Assembly: GCF_007570935.1 (NCBI RefSeq)
Contig: NZ_VLLR01000001.1
Coordinates: 930,001 to 994,000 of the forward strand
Direction: 5' to 3'
From: Lactobacillus sp. LL6
Lineage (GTDB): Bacteria > Bacillota > Bacilli > Lactobacillales > Lactobacillaceae
DNA length: 64,000 bases
A program made the translations under genes and the position numbers. The notes below the pieces were generated by a model. It was given only the letters and a program-made list of their open reading frames with translations. It was not told the DNA's origin and ran no database searches. Of this stretch, positions 55,928 through 64,000 are shown piece after piece (within the stretch, counting starts at the first letter, position 1; each line of letters opens with the position of its first letter).

Positions 55928-56813
55928 CAATTAAATTTGAAGCTTTTGCAGTTTCAAGAACACGGGTAGCTTTTTCTACTACTGGCTTATCAACCATCTT
56001 GCCATTCATTGAAATTACACCGCTACCCTTAGCCTTAGCTTCTCGAATAGCATTTTCAACATTTTTAGCTTCTTCAATTTCTTCTTTAGTTGGATTAAAG
56101 ACTTTATTAACCATTGGAATTTGGCGAGGGTTAACTAAACTCTTTCCATCATAACCTAATTCATGTATATAATTAGTTTCACGATAAAAGCCTTCAGTAT
56201 CTTTCATATTGCTAAAGACAGTGTCAAAAGCATATACATCGGCAGCACGAGCAGCTTGCAGAACCATATTACGAGCAAATTCTAATTCACGCCCATCTGG
56301 ATAACGGTGTGTATGCATATCAGCAGTATAATCTTCTCCACTAACTGCCAATCCCATCATAAGCGGGGTTGAAGTAGCAATTTCAGGGGCATTAAGAACA
56401 CCTTTGGCGCTTTCAATAGCTGCCATTACACCAATCGAACCCTTCTTAATACCATATTCTTCTTCAGCTTTTTCCATATCTTTAATTAATTTATGAATCA
56501 TAGCTGCTGATTCAGTTTTTGGCAAACGAATCACATCAACACCAGCTTTAACCATGGCTTTTACATCTTCATCATAATACGGTGTATCTTGACCATTGAT
56601 TCTAACAACAATTTCACTACCGCCAAAATCAACAGTTTTAATAGCTTCATAAACAAGCATTCTAGCAGCATCTTTTTCAGTTAAAGAAACTGAATCTTCT
56701 AAATCTAGCATAATTGAATCAGCGCCATAAATACCTGCATCTTTAATCATAGCAGGATTATTACCAGGCACAAACATCATCGTACGACGTAAGCGATTTT
56801 TTACATAAGTCAT
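55899..56813 (-). CDS. citE: Citrate lyase beta subunit (citryl-ACP lyase)
   Basis: CitE splits citryl-ACP into oxaloacetate and acetyl-ACP. The 304-aa protein starts [20 protein letters not shown] and has [20 protein letters not shown] and [17 protein letters not shown] of the HpcH/HpaI-CitE family. The ATG overlaps the citD stop by one base (TAATG), giving translational coupling. The product oxaloacetate would feed the dehydrogenase or RraA-like protein encoded at 60.7-62.4 kb. Confidence 0.96.
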   Translation of the reverse strand: MTYVKNRLRRTMMFVPGNNPAMIKDAGIYGADSIMLDLEDSVSLTEKDAARMLVYEAIKTVDFGGSEIVVRINGQDTPYYDEDVKAMVKAGVDVIRLPKTESAAMIHKLIKDMEKAEEEYGIKKGSIGVMAAIESAKGVLNAPEIATSTPLMMGLAVSGEDYTADMHTHRYPDGRELEFARNMVLQAARAADVYAFDTVFSNMKDTEGFYRETNYIHELGYDGKSLVNPRQIPMVNKVFNPTKEEIEEAKNVENAIREAKAKGSGVISMNGKMVDKPVVEKATRVLETAKASNLIDEEGNYIGE

Positions 56814-57106
56814 TAGAGTACCTCCAAATCTGGCTTATCTGAAGTTTCAGTTGCTCTTTGAGCAGCAGCCAAAGTACGTGCTTTGATTACACAATCAAGT
56901 GCTCCTTTATCAGTTGCCTTAACCTTAACATTATCTAAACCATATTTTTGCAAGGTTTCGGTAATGACTCTTTCAATTTCATCACCATATGCTTTTTTTA
57001 CTTCTGAGTCTAGGTCGATTTCGATGCCATGATTACCCTTGGAGATCATAATTTGAATATCTGAACTTTCAAGAGTTCCAGCAACACCAGTGGTTTTAAT
57101 TTCCAT
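56813..57106 (-). CDS. citD: Citrate lyase acyl carrier protein (gamma subunit)
   Basis: This 97-aa CitD carries the prosthetic group on the serine in AGTLESSDIQI near residue 14. The family pattern TTGVAGTLESSD and the C-terminal ALDCVIKARTLAAAQRA are present. It overlaps citC by 11 nt at its start and citE by one base at its end. Confidence 0.96.
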   Translation of the reverse strand: MEIKTTGVAGTLESSDIQIMISKGNHGIEIDLDSEVKKAYGDEIERVITETLQKYGLDNVKVKATDKGALDCVIKARTLAAAQRATETSDKPDLEVL

Positions 57107-58151
57107 TGATATTTATTCCTTTCTTAATTCTATCCTGCAATTCTTCAAGATTTTCTTTAATAAACTTAAGTGTGGTTGCTGGTAAGAGCTTCTCCATACC
57201 AGCAAGGTTACCATCCTTAATCAATTGACGCACCTCAGTAGCAGTGATGACATGACCATCAACTTCTAAGCGAGGAATAGTAATCACCTCAATATCGGGG
57301 CCCAATTCATGAGCTAAAGAAACATTATAATAATGAGTAGTCATTGAAAGAGGTTCTTTGCCTAAATAGCGTCGTAAAATATTAAGTGGTGGGGCAATTA
57401 CATTTTTAAAAACTTTAGCATCAATTGCAGTTTGCACTTCAATCAAATCTTCCGGACTCTTTAAAAAATATGCTGGAAAAGTTGCTTTAGAAACCATATA
57501 GTCTCCTCCACTAACTACCTTTACATTCTTTAAGTCTTTAACCCCTTCTTTAACAAGTTGCATTCTCTCATCACTTGTAAATAAAGAAGCATCTTCGGCT
57601 ACTACAAATACATAAACTAAATCATTTTCTTGACTTGCTAACTCTACTAAATGACGATGTCCTTTAGTAAAAGGATTAGCATTCATTACAATTGAGCCGA
57701 TTTTCTTATCTTCTTGATTTTTAATTCTAGGGATACTTTCAATATAATCTTCAACATCTGGAGTGCCGCTTTCAAGAAAGGCCGCTTGGTCGGTTTTAGC
57801 TAATTGTGTGAAATTCAAATGTTGAAAACTTTCAGAATATTTTGGCTTTGTAAAAACAAAAATATGAAAAATATTTTCGTTAAATAAATACTGCTGCAAA
57901 GCTGTAACAATTTTATTAAAACGTGCTCCTGGTTGTGAGTCCTGATTGCAAACAGCTATATATTTCAGTACATTCCCACTTACACTACCTGTCCCAACAA
58001 GCTGACCATCTTCATCAATTAATCCAATGGTATGATCAATACTATCTACTTCTCGAGAACTAAAATTATGTAAATCAAGTTTCTCTAAAAATGTTTCCCA
58101 TTTCTTACGAGTAACAGGTTCATTTAAATATAGATCTACAACTTTATCCAT
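57096..58151 (-). CDS. citC: [Citrate (pro-3S)-lyase] ligase
   Basis: This 351-aa CitC acetylates the prosthetic thiol of CitD with acetate and ATP, activating citrate lyase. It combines an N-terminal GNAT-like region with a C-terminal nucleotidyltransferase domain (IVMNANPFTKGHRHLVELAS, with the HxGH-like signature, and ITATEVRQLIKDGN). It is first in citC-citD-citE-citF. The upstream 195-bp gap is extremely AT-rich, as are cit promoters bound by CitI/CitO elsewhere. No cre was found here. Confidence 0.95.
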   Translation of the reverse strand: MDKVVDLYLNEPVTRKKWETFLEKLDLHNFSSREVDSIDHTIGLIDEDGQLVGTGSVSGNVLKYIAVCNQDSQPGARFNKIVTALQQYLFNENIFHIFVFTKPKYSESFQHLNFTQLAKTDQAAFLESGTPDVEDYIESIPRIKNQEDKKIGSIVMNANPFTKGHRHLVELASQENDLVYVFVVAEDASLFTSDERMQLVKEGVKDLKNVKVVSGGDYMVSKATFPAYFLKSPEDLIEVQTAIDAKVFKNVIAPPLNILRRYLGKEPLSMTTHYYNVSLAHELGPDIEVITIPRLEVDGHVITATEVRQLIKDGNLAGMEKLLPATTLKFIKENLEELQDRIKKGININGN

Positions 58152-58302
58152 TATTGTGCACCTCTTAACTAAAGTTTGTGCAATTTAAAACTAATTATTC
58201 AACATCTTTAGTTTACTCTTATTTTTTATATTTTTCAATTTATTAACTATATTTTTAAATATTTAAAATTTGTAAGTGATTACAATAATAATTTAACTTA
58301 AA

Positions 58303-58340
58303 TAAAAAGAAGATGCTCGTGCTTAATTTCACATCTTCAT
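58303..58340 (-). terminator. Intrinsic terminator after the alpha/beta hydrolase gene
   Basis: GAAGATG and CATCTTC pair around a 16-nt loop, followed by TTTTTATTT on the minus strand. It separates the hydrolase gene from the citC promoter. Confidence 0.8.
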
Positions 58341-58346
58341 AGAATT

Positions 58347-59138
58347 CTAAATATTATTATTTTTTAAAAACTCAATAACTGATTCATACATTTTTTCCGG
58401 CTGCTCTGCTTGAATTACATGTCCGCAATCTCTAATAACTTCATAGGAAAATTTATCATTCATTCCTGCCACAACTCTAGCAAAATCACTATTAAAGTAA
58501 GGGGAGTTTTCTCCAGCTAAAATCAGCATTGGTATTTTAAAATCAATTAATAAACTTCTCCAATCTTGCTCAGCATGGTCACAAAGTAAATCAAAATCGT
58601 CTTCTGGATTATACGGATGCGTTTGATATTCTGCCTTAGCTTTATCACGCATTTCATTATCAATTCGTTTATAGGTTGCTCGTCCCATATCAAGTTTTAA
58701 ATAATCTGGAAAATTAGTCCAATCCAAATCTTTAAATCCATAACGCCAAGTTTCATCCGTTACCATTTTTGGTGATTGGTCTAAATCAACTACAGCACTA
58801 ATCTTTTTTGACGTAAATAAAGAAATGTTTGCCCAAATAACTGCAGCTCCCATTGAATTTCCAATAAGAATAACTTTATCTAAATTCAAATAATTTAATA
58901 ATTCCTCTAAATCCATTCCCAAGCGCGCAATCCGTTGACCTTTATAAGTGCGCTCAGACAAACCTTGATTACGTGGATCCATGACAATTACACGATATTT
59001 ATGATTGAATAATTCAACTGCTTTATTCCATAATTGATGAGAAGCCCCAATTCCTGGAATACATAAAACAGCATTTTTATTTTTTTCACCAGTATCAGTA
59101 TAACTAATTTTCACGCCATCATTTGTCTTAAAAAACAT
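58347..59138 (-). CDS. Alpha/beta-fold hydrolase
   Basis: This 263-aa cytoplasmic protein has the serine hydrolase elbow GNSMGAA, an oxyanion-region LCIPGIGASHQLWN and a C-terminal RDCGHVIQAEQPEKM with the catalytic His. Members hydrolyse esters or C-C bonds. It sits between the citT and cit operons with terminators on both sides, so it is a separate transcription unit. The substrate is unknown. Confidence 0.88.
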   Translation of the reverse strand: MFFKTNDGVKISYTDTGEKNKNAVLCIPGIGASHQLWNKAVELFNHKYRVIVMDPRNQGLSERTYKGQRIARLGMDLEELLNYLNLDKVILIGNSMGAAVIWANISLFTSKKISAVVDLDQSPKMVTDETWRYGFKDLDWTNFPDYLKLDMGRATYKRIDNEMRDKAKAEYQTHPYNPEDDFDLLCDHAEQDWRSLLIDFKIPMLILAGENSPYFNSDFARVVAGMNDKFSYEVIRDCGHVIQAEQPEKMYESVIEFLKNNNI

Positions 59139-59175
59139 ACTAAAACCTCACTTTTTTATTAAATTATAACCCAAG

Positions 59176-59210
59176 AAAAAATACTTGAGTCAGCAAAAAC
59201 TCAAGTATTT
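59176..59210 (-). terminator. Intrinsic terminator after the DASS carrier gene
   Basis: AAATACTTGAGT and ACTCAAGTATTT pair around CAGCAAAA, with minus-strand T-tract. Confidence 0.9.
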
Positions 59211-59235
59211 TATCATATCTGTTATAACTTCTGGT

Positions 59236-60705
59236 TTACCAAACGCCAATAACTTTCATCCATAAAGTACCTACTGTACCAAAGACAGCTAAATAGATAA
59301 GCCCTAAAATAAAGTTCATCTTCCACCATTCACTTTGCTTAACATAACCAGTCGTAGCAAGAATTGAAGCTGGACCGTTAGCATAGTGAGTAGTTGAAGC
59401 ATTGATTGCACCAGTAAAAGCTAAGAGCATTGCACTAAGTCCAAGAGGAGCTCCTGTTGCTACAGCAACTGATAAGAATGGTAAATAAAGTGCAGTCATG
59501 TGAGCAGTACCGCTTGCAAAGAAATAGTGAGTATAGAACATAAGAAGTACCAATACCGCTAACACAATTCCCCAGCTAATACCGTGAAGCCCATTTTGAA
59601 CAAGTTTTGAAAACCAACCGATAAAACCATAAGAGATAAGTTTTCCAGCCATAAACATCAAAATTGAAAGCCAAATTAAAATGTTCCAAGCACCAGTTTC
59701 TCTCAAAGCATCTTGCATTGTAAGTACTCCAGTAATTAACAGAAGTACAACTGCTAAGAAAGCAACAAATGTCGCATTTAATTGCTCAAGTTTGAAAAAT
59801 CCTGACAAAACCCAAAGTACAATTGATAAACAGAAAACTGCTGACATGATTTTTTCAGGCTTTGACATTGGACCCATCTTTTCAAGTTTACTCTCAGCCC
59901 ATTTTTTGGCATCGGGAGTTTCTTTAATTTCTGGTGGATAAATTTTATAAATGACCAATGGAATAATTAAAGTTAGAACAGCTACTGGAACGATAGCTGT
60001 AAAGAACCAGCCAGCCCAAGTCATCTGATAACCTTTTTGAGCTGCTAATTGCTGTGCAACCATGTTAGGCGCAGCCCCAGTAATAAATAATGCAGTTGAC
60101 AAGATATTGGCATGAAAAGCCATAAAGTCAATATATGCACCAATCTTTTTACGAGATGGGCTATTTGGTTCTGAATGATAACCATCTTCTGAAATTGATT
60201 GGACAACTGGCCACACTACCCCACCAGTACGAGCTGAGTTAGAGGGAATAAGAGCTCCTAAAATAAGTTCCAATCCAGTAATCGCATAACCAATACCAAG
60301 TGACTTTTTACCAAATTTTTCAATCATAATATAAGCAATTCGATTACCAAGTCCGGTCTTGCTAATACCATGAGCCATGATGAAAGCCATAGCAATTAGC
60401 CAAGCAGCAGAGTTTCCAAAAGAACTAAGTACCCCTTGATTGACTACTACGCCTTTATTATTTACAACATCCTTCATAGGAGCCAGCCCAACAAGAACAG
60501 TCACAACCAGTCCTGTCAAAGTAGTTCCCCCAATTGGAAAAGGCTTAGTAATACAACCGACAATAGTGGCAACAAAAATTGCAAACATTTCCCAAGCTTG
60601 GGGTGTAAGACCACTTGGACGCCATGGCGTTATCAGCCAAAGAATGATTCCCACAATTAAAGGCCAGATAAAGCCTTTATAGTTTACCTTCTCAAGAGTT
60701 TTCAT
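59236..60705 (-). CDS. DASS-family anion carrier, probable citrate:succinate antiporter
   Basis: This 489-aa transporter has about twelve helices, with the DASS/CitT features CITKPFPIGGTTLTGLVV, SNSARTGGVVWPV and GAINASTTHYANGPASI. In E. coli CitT exchanges citrate for succinate. It is the third gene of the mdh-rraA-carrier operon, near cit lyase genes, which supports a citrate or dicarboxylate substrate; direction and counter-ion are inference. Confidence 0.88.
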   Translation of the reverse strand: MKTLEKVNYKGFIWPLIVGIILWLITPWRPSGLTPQAWEMFAIFVATIVGCITKPFPIGGTTLTGLVVTVLVGLAPMKDVVNNKGVVVNQGVLSSFGNSAAWLIAMAFIMAHGISKTGLGNRIAYIMIEKFGKKSLGIGYAITGLELILGALIPSNSARTGGVVWPVVQSISEDGYHSEPNSPSRKKIGAYIDFMAFHANILSTALFITGAAPNMVAQQLAAQKGYQMTWAGWFFTAIVPVAVLTLIIPLVIYKIYPPEIKETPDAKKWAESKLEKMGPMSKPEKIMSAVFCLSIVLWVLSGFFKLEQLNATFVAFLAVVLLLITGVLTMQDALRETGAWNILIWLSILMFMAGKLISYGFIGWFSKLVQNGLHGISWGIVLAVLVLLMFYTHYFFASGTAHMTALYLPFLSVAVATGAPLGLSAMLLAFTGAINASTTHYANGPASILATTGYVKQSEWWKMNFILGLIYLAVFGTVGTLWMKVIGVW

Positions 60706-60723
60706 ATTTTTCTCCCACTCTAA

Positions 60724-61422
60724 TTACGGGCGATAAATATCGTCAATAATGTCGAATCCCTTATCTTTCAAAGATTCATCAACCCATGAAAGATCAACAT
60801 TTCCATTAGAAAAAGCAATTAATTTTTCATCGTCTTTTTGATGAAAAGCTTGTGCTTTAGGTAAAAGAGCAGCAGCATCACGTCTTGGAATACAAATCAC
60901 GCCGTCGCTATCTCCTAAAATAATATCTCCTGGATTAACACTTATATTGCCACATGCAACTGGAACGTTGATTTCACCTGGCCCTTCCTTATATGGGCCT
61001 CCGGGAGTAGTGTCACGGGCATATATTGGAAAATCCCAATTCTGAAGATTATCAATGTCACGAATCGGACCATCAATTACAATTCCTGCAATCTTTTTTT
61101 GATCGCGTAAATATGACATCATCACTTCGCCAATTAATGATCTTGTATTATCGCCTTCATTAGTAATAACCAGCACATCGCCTTCATTACAATATCTTAA
61201 GGCTGCATAAATAGCTAAATTGTCTCCAGCTCGATTGTGTACCGTAAAGGCAGCTCCAGCCATTTCAGATTTTGGTTTGGACATTAATTTAATGCGGGGA
61301 TGCATGGCACTGTTACGTTGCATACAATCCGCAACATTAGAAGCTGGCAGTTTTTTAAATGCTGCCACAATTTCAGGATTAGGTAATTCTCTTTTTAAAT
61401 ATATTCTCTTACCTATTGGCAT
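60724..61422 (-). CDS. RraA-like protein, possible oxaloacetate decarboxylase/HMG-CHA aldolase
   Basis: This 232-aa RraA-fold protein has a metal/ligand motif DGPIRDIDN and a C-terminal GDIILGDSDGVICIPRRDA. Class II HMG/CHA aldolases share these residues and commonly decarboxylate oxaloacetate; some RraA proteins instead inhibit RNase E. The absence of a recognisable biotin or malic-type decarboxylase beside citrate lyase supports the enzymatic role. It lies between the dehydrogenase and carrier genes with short gaps (16-18 nt). Confidence 0.82.
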   Translation of the reverse strand: MPIGKRIYLKRELPNPEIVAAFKKLPASNVADCMQRNSAMHPRIKLMSKPKSEMAGAAFTVHNRAGDNLAIYAALRYCNEGDVLVITNEGDNTRSLIGEVMMSYLRDQKKIAGIVIDGPIRDIDNLQNWDFPIYARDTTPGGPYKEGPGEINVPVACGNISVNPGDIILGDSDGVICIPRRDAAALLPKAQAFHQKDDEKLIAFSNGNVDLSWVDESLKDKGFDIIDDIYRP

Positions 61423-61438
61423 TCGACTTCTCCACTAA

Positions 61439-62365
61439 TTAATCTAAACTCACACCATCTAGAACTTCTTGCATTTTATCTGCTGAATTGAGCATTTTAC
61501 TCTTTTCACTATCTGATAGCTTAGTTTCAATAACGTCACTAATTCCATTACCATCAATAACTGTAGGAGTTCCCAAGTAAAGGTCATGCTTAATACCATA
61601 TTCGCCATTGATTGGGGCAGATAATGGCAAGCAGATTGAACGGTTTTCTAAAATCGCACTAACAATTTGAGTAAGCATCATTGCAACTCCATAAAATGTG
61701 GCACCTTTGTTAGCAATGATCTTGCCACCTTTTTTACGAACGTCGGTTTCAATTTTACTTAAAACTTCAGCGGTCATTTCTGGATAATCACGAAGCATCT
61801 TACCATTAACAATTGACTCATCAAAGTTTTCAAAACTAGTATCACCATGTTCACCAAGAACCATTGAGTTAACTTTAGCAACTGGAACATTAAGACGCTT
61901 AGCAAGTTCAACACGAAGACGAGCTGAATCAAGAGAAGTTCCTGTACCGATTACACGATTCTTAGGAAAGCCTGATAATTTTTGAGTTAAAGTAGTTAAA
62001 ATATCAACAGGGTTTGCACTTACTACAAAAATCCCCTTGAATCCTGAGTCAACAACAGGTTTAACAATGCTCTTTAAGATATTAACATTCTTGTTAACAA
62101 GATCAAGACGAGTTTCTCCTGGTTTACGAGGCACACCAGCAGTAATTACAACAATGTCAGCATCTTTAGCATCTGAATATTCACCGGGATGAATATTAGT
62201 TTCACCCATAAATGGAGTAATATCTTCAAGATCCATTGAATCTCCTACTGGACGCTGTTTTGCGACATCACAGATAACTAATTCATCAAGGTCAACATGT
62301 TGTAATAAATCATTTGCAAAAGTTGAACCAACTGCACCATCACCAACAAGTAATACTTTACTCAT
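61439..62365 (-). CDS. LDH-fold 2-hydroxyacid dehydrogenase, probably malate dehydrogenase
   Basis: This 308-aa enzyme has NAD motif LLVGDGAVGS, catalytic His in GEHGDTSF and substrate Arg in LDSARLRVEL. In the active-site loop, lactate dehydrogenases have AGAPQKPGETR; here it is AGVPRKPGETR with Arg80 at the Gln102 position. In Bacillus stearothermophilus LDH a Gln102-to-Arg change converts specificity to malate/oxaloacetate. Together with citrate lyase genes this suggests oxaloacetate reduction. ATG at 62365 follows AAAGGAC. A cre-like site overlaps the promoter. Confidence 0.88.
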   Translation of the reverse strand: MSKVLLVGDGAVGSTFANDLLQHVDLDELVICDVAKQRPVGDSMDLEDITPFMGETNIHPGEYSDAKDADIVVITAGVPRKPGETRLDLVNKNVNILKSIVKPVVDSGFKGIFVVSANPVDILTTLTQKLSGFPKNRVIGTGTSLDSARLRVELAKRLNVPVAKVNSMVLGEHGDTSFENFDESIVNGKMLRDYPEMTAEVLSKIETDVRKKGGKIIANKGATFYGVAMMLTQIVSAILENRSICLPLSAPINGEYGIKHDLYLGTPTVIDGNGISDVIETKLSDSEKSKMLNSADKMQEVLDGVSLD

Positions 62366-62410
62366 AATATTTGTCCTTTCAAAAATAACTTGTTCTACTT
62401 TACACAAACT

Positions 62411-62443
62411 ATTATACACTAAGCGCTTTCACTTTTTCAATAT
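62411..62443 (-). promoter_or_regulatory. Promoter of the mdh-rraA-carrier operon with cre-like site
   Basis: On the minus strand a -35 TTGAAA and a -10 TATAAT (62411-62416) are separated by 18 bp. The spacer contains TGAAAGCGCTTAGT (62418-62431), which matches the cre consensus TGWAARCGYTWNCW at 13 of 14 positions. CcpA binding there would block transcription when glucose is present. Confidence 0.7.
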
Positions 62444-62522
62444 TTAAAAAATATTTTGTTTTTTTATAATATTAAAACGATTTAAACCAATAATAATATT
62501 TCTTAATTTGTGAATTTTTAGC

Positions 62523-62558
62523 AAAAAGAAAAAGCTATGCACTGAGCATAACTTTTTC
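62523..62558 (-). terminator. Intrinsic terminator after the LPxTG protein gene
   Basis: GAAAAAGCTATGC and GCATAACTTTTTC pair with one mismatch around ACTGA, with a partial T-tract on the minus strand. Confidence 0.75.
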
Positions 62559-62596
62559 AATTAATAAAATCAATAACAAAATATGATTTTAATAAA

Positions 62597-64000
62597 TTAA
62601 TCACGTTTTTTATGTTTCTTAACACCGGCAAGACCTATCATGCCCAAACCAAGTGCTAATAAACCTGCTGCTTGCGCAGCTTCGTTTTCATCAGAGCCAG
62701 TCTTAGGCAAAGCAGCGTGAGAAGACATAGTCTTTTCAGATTTTACACCAGAATTTATTGAAGTAGCTGAACTTGTTCTACCAAGTGAACCTAAATCTGC
62801 AAACTCACCTTTTGTAGCAGTCATAGAATTATAATTATTTGTACTATAGCTACTATTATTACCTAATCGAGATGAATTATTATAGTCAGTTTTTCCATTA
62901 TGAGATGGTTTGGTAGATGAAGAATCTCTTTCTTTACTACCTAGGGCGTTACCTGGTTTTACAGAAACAAAGAAATGCTTTTTAGTTGTAGTTCCATCTG
63001 GATATTTAATTCCAATAATTCCCTCTTGCTTACCAGCCTTATGGACATTTGGCTTCTTAATCCAGTAGACTTCAGTGCCTGCTGGCATGTTATCCATATT
63101 TTTAATCAAATCTTCTGGATCAGGCAAATGCCCTTTCTTAACTGTTAAGTGAATAATAATTGGCTTTACATGTTTTACATGAGATAACTTATTTTCGGAA
63201 ACAGTTTGATTACCAATATTTGAAGTATCTTCACTATTCTTGACATCAATCTTTACATTAACATCTTTAGTAGAACCGTCTTTAAACTTAACTATAATCG
63301 TACCATTAGCAGTTCCATCAGCATCCACATTTGGATCAGTCTTCCAAGTATAAGTAGTGCCTGCTGGCATTTGATCCTTGTTCTTGATTCCCTCTGTAGC
63401 ATTAGGCAATTGACCTGGCTTAGTAGTAATATCTTGTCCAATTGGAGCATATTTATCACTATCATTCTTGCTTGGAACAATTGGTTTGCTTGGAGTAATA
63501 GGATTATTATCCGGAAGACTAGGATTACTATTGGAATTAGCATTATCTGAAGTGTTTGAACTAGTATTATCTGTTGGATGAGTAGTATTGTTTGAATTAT
63601 CAGTATTATTTTGTTTAGCTACATCCAATGTTGCTACAAGTGGCTCACTCTCACCTAAGCCATTTTTAGCAATTAAACTCATATTATAAAGCTTAGCAAG
63701 CTGACCTGCTGGAATAGTAATTTTACCAGTTTTGTCATCAATTTGAGCATCCTTTGGCAAATCCTTCATGTTTTGAGGATCAAAACTATATAACAGCTGA
63801 CCTAAAGGAAGATTAAGTTTTTTACCAGTTTTCTTACTAATTAGAATTGGTGTAAAGGTTGCACTTTGTTCAGTATTAACCATTTGGTTAGCAAATAATA
63901 TTGAAACAGCATTAAAGTCTATTATATAAGCGACTTGCTCTTCTTTAGAATTAGTGTCTGGAGTTACTGCAACTTCTGCAAAGTTAGTGACAGAAGGCTT
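62597..64000 (-). CDS. LPXTG cell-wall protein with Rib-like repeats (N-terminus outside the window)
   Basis: The frame is open from the window edge to the stop at 62597, so the ATG at 63883 is internal and the gene is partial (about 467 residues visible). Two Rib-like repeats (YAPIGQDITTKPGQLPNATE, TYTWKTDPNVDADGT; then KGHLPDPEDLIKN) follow a Ser/Asn/Thr-rich linker. The end is LPKTG with a hydrophobic helix and KKHKKRD for sortase anchoring. It shares Rib repeats and the LPxTG tail style with the adhesin at 48791-53398; the two flank the citrate genes. Confidence 0.9.
   Translation of the reverse strand, partial: KPSVTNFAEVAVTPDTNSKEEQVAYIIDFNAVSILFANQMVNTEQSATFTPILISKKTGKKLNLPLGQLLYSFDPQNMKDLPKDAQIDDKTGKITIPAGQLAKLYNMSLIAKNGLGESEPLVATLDVAKQNNTDNSNNTTHPTDNTSSNTSDNANSNSNPSLPDNNPITPSKPIVPSKNDSDKYAPIGQDITTKPGQLPNATEGIKNKDQMPAGTTYTWKTDPNVDADGTANGTIIVKFKDGSTKDVNVKIDVKNSEDTSNIGNQTVSENKLSHVKHVKPIIIHLTVKKGHLPDPEDLIKNMDNMPAGTEVYWIKKPNVHKAGKQEGIIGIKYPDGTTTKKHFFVSVKPGNALGSKERDSSSTKPSHNGKTDYNNSSRLGNNSSYSTNNYNSMTATKGEFADLGSLGRTSSATSINSGVKSEKTMSSHAALPKTGSDENEAAQAAGLLALGLGMIGLAGVKKHKKRD

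Noticed and set aside
55899-55930. Frameshift between citE and citF
   Set aside because: The overlap is a normal operon overlap; both proteins are complete in length and motifs.

Overview
The window is low-GC, gene-dense Gram-positive DNA. It most resembles a Lactobacillus of the gasseri/johnsonii (acidophilus-complex) group. The evidence is the recO-era-ybeY-phoH-yqeY-rpsU order, a hisS-aspS operon behind a T-box, SLAP-type repeats on secreted GH25 lysozymes, YSIRK/LPxTG adhesins with Rib repeats, and strong AGGAGG ribosome binding sites mixed with several TTG/GTG starts. The species call is inference.

Layout. 1-5.1 kb: conserved housekeeping genes, with the start of a glycine T-box at the left edge. 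rpsU (58 codons) lies at 3895-4071. 5.2-8.9 kb: an M23 peptidase behind a WalR-like box, YitT, MsrA and a GH25 lysozyme. 9.1-11.3 kb: an NgoPII-type restriction-modification pair. The endonuclease appears frameshifted at a short TA repeat, and its conserved C-terminus lies just downstream in another frame. 11.4-34 kb: an accessory redox region with four aldo-keto reductases, an alcohol dehydrogenase, two SDRs, two NmrA-like proteins, four flavodoxin-fold proteins (three exported), an esterase, transporters and four LysR regulators. 34-45.9 kb: PAP2, MsrB, an aminotransferase, a second lysozyme, hisS-aspS, dtd-relA, prmA and a YbaK protein. 46-53.4 kb: an orphan 27-aa membrane peptide, a ThrE exporter, a SorC regulator and a 1.5-kDa-residue-scale adhesin (about 1535 aa). 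53.7-62.4 kb: citrate fermentation (citX, citFEDC, a DASS carrier, an RraA-like protein and a malate-type dehydrogenase). 62.6-64 kb: the C-terminal part of a second LPxTG protein, cut by the window.

Main discovery. Seven promoters between 15.7 and 34 kb share one exact geometry. Each has an inverted repeat of 7-bp arms with a 7-bp spacer (a T-N11-A LysR box), then 16 nt, AA or a close variant, a TTTTNN -35, 17 nt, and a TATACT-like -10. This places the operator centre near -64, the classical LysR-type recognition position. Six operators read AGTATGC-N7-GCATACT or close variants. The seventh, between the MFS pump and its own LysR gene, keeps the geometry but reads AGATTAC-N7-GTAATCT. These promoters drive the reductases, three of the four flavodoxins, the pump, the GRP carrier and an SDR, so the region looks like one LysR-governed redox/detoxification regulon whose paralogous regulators have split specificity.

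Citrate module. The DASS carrier probably exchanges citrate for succinate, and citrate lyase (CitDEF, activated by CitC and CitX) makes oxaloacetate. The LDH-fold enzyme carries Arg at the position that is Gln102 in lactate dehydrogenases, so it probably reduces oxaloacetate to malate. The RraA-like protein may decarboxylate oxaloacetate. A cre-like site in the mdh promoter suggests CcpA control.
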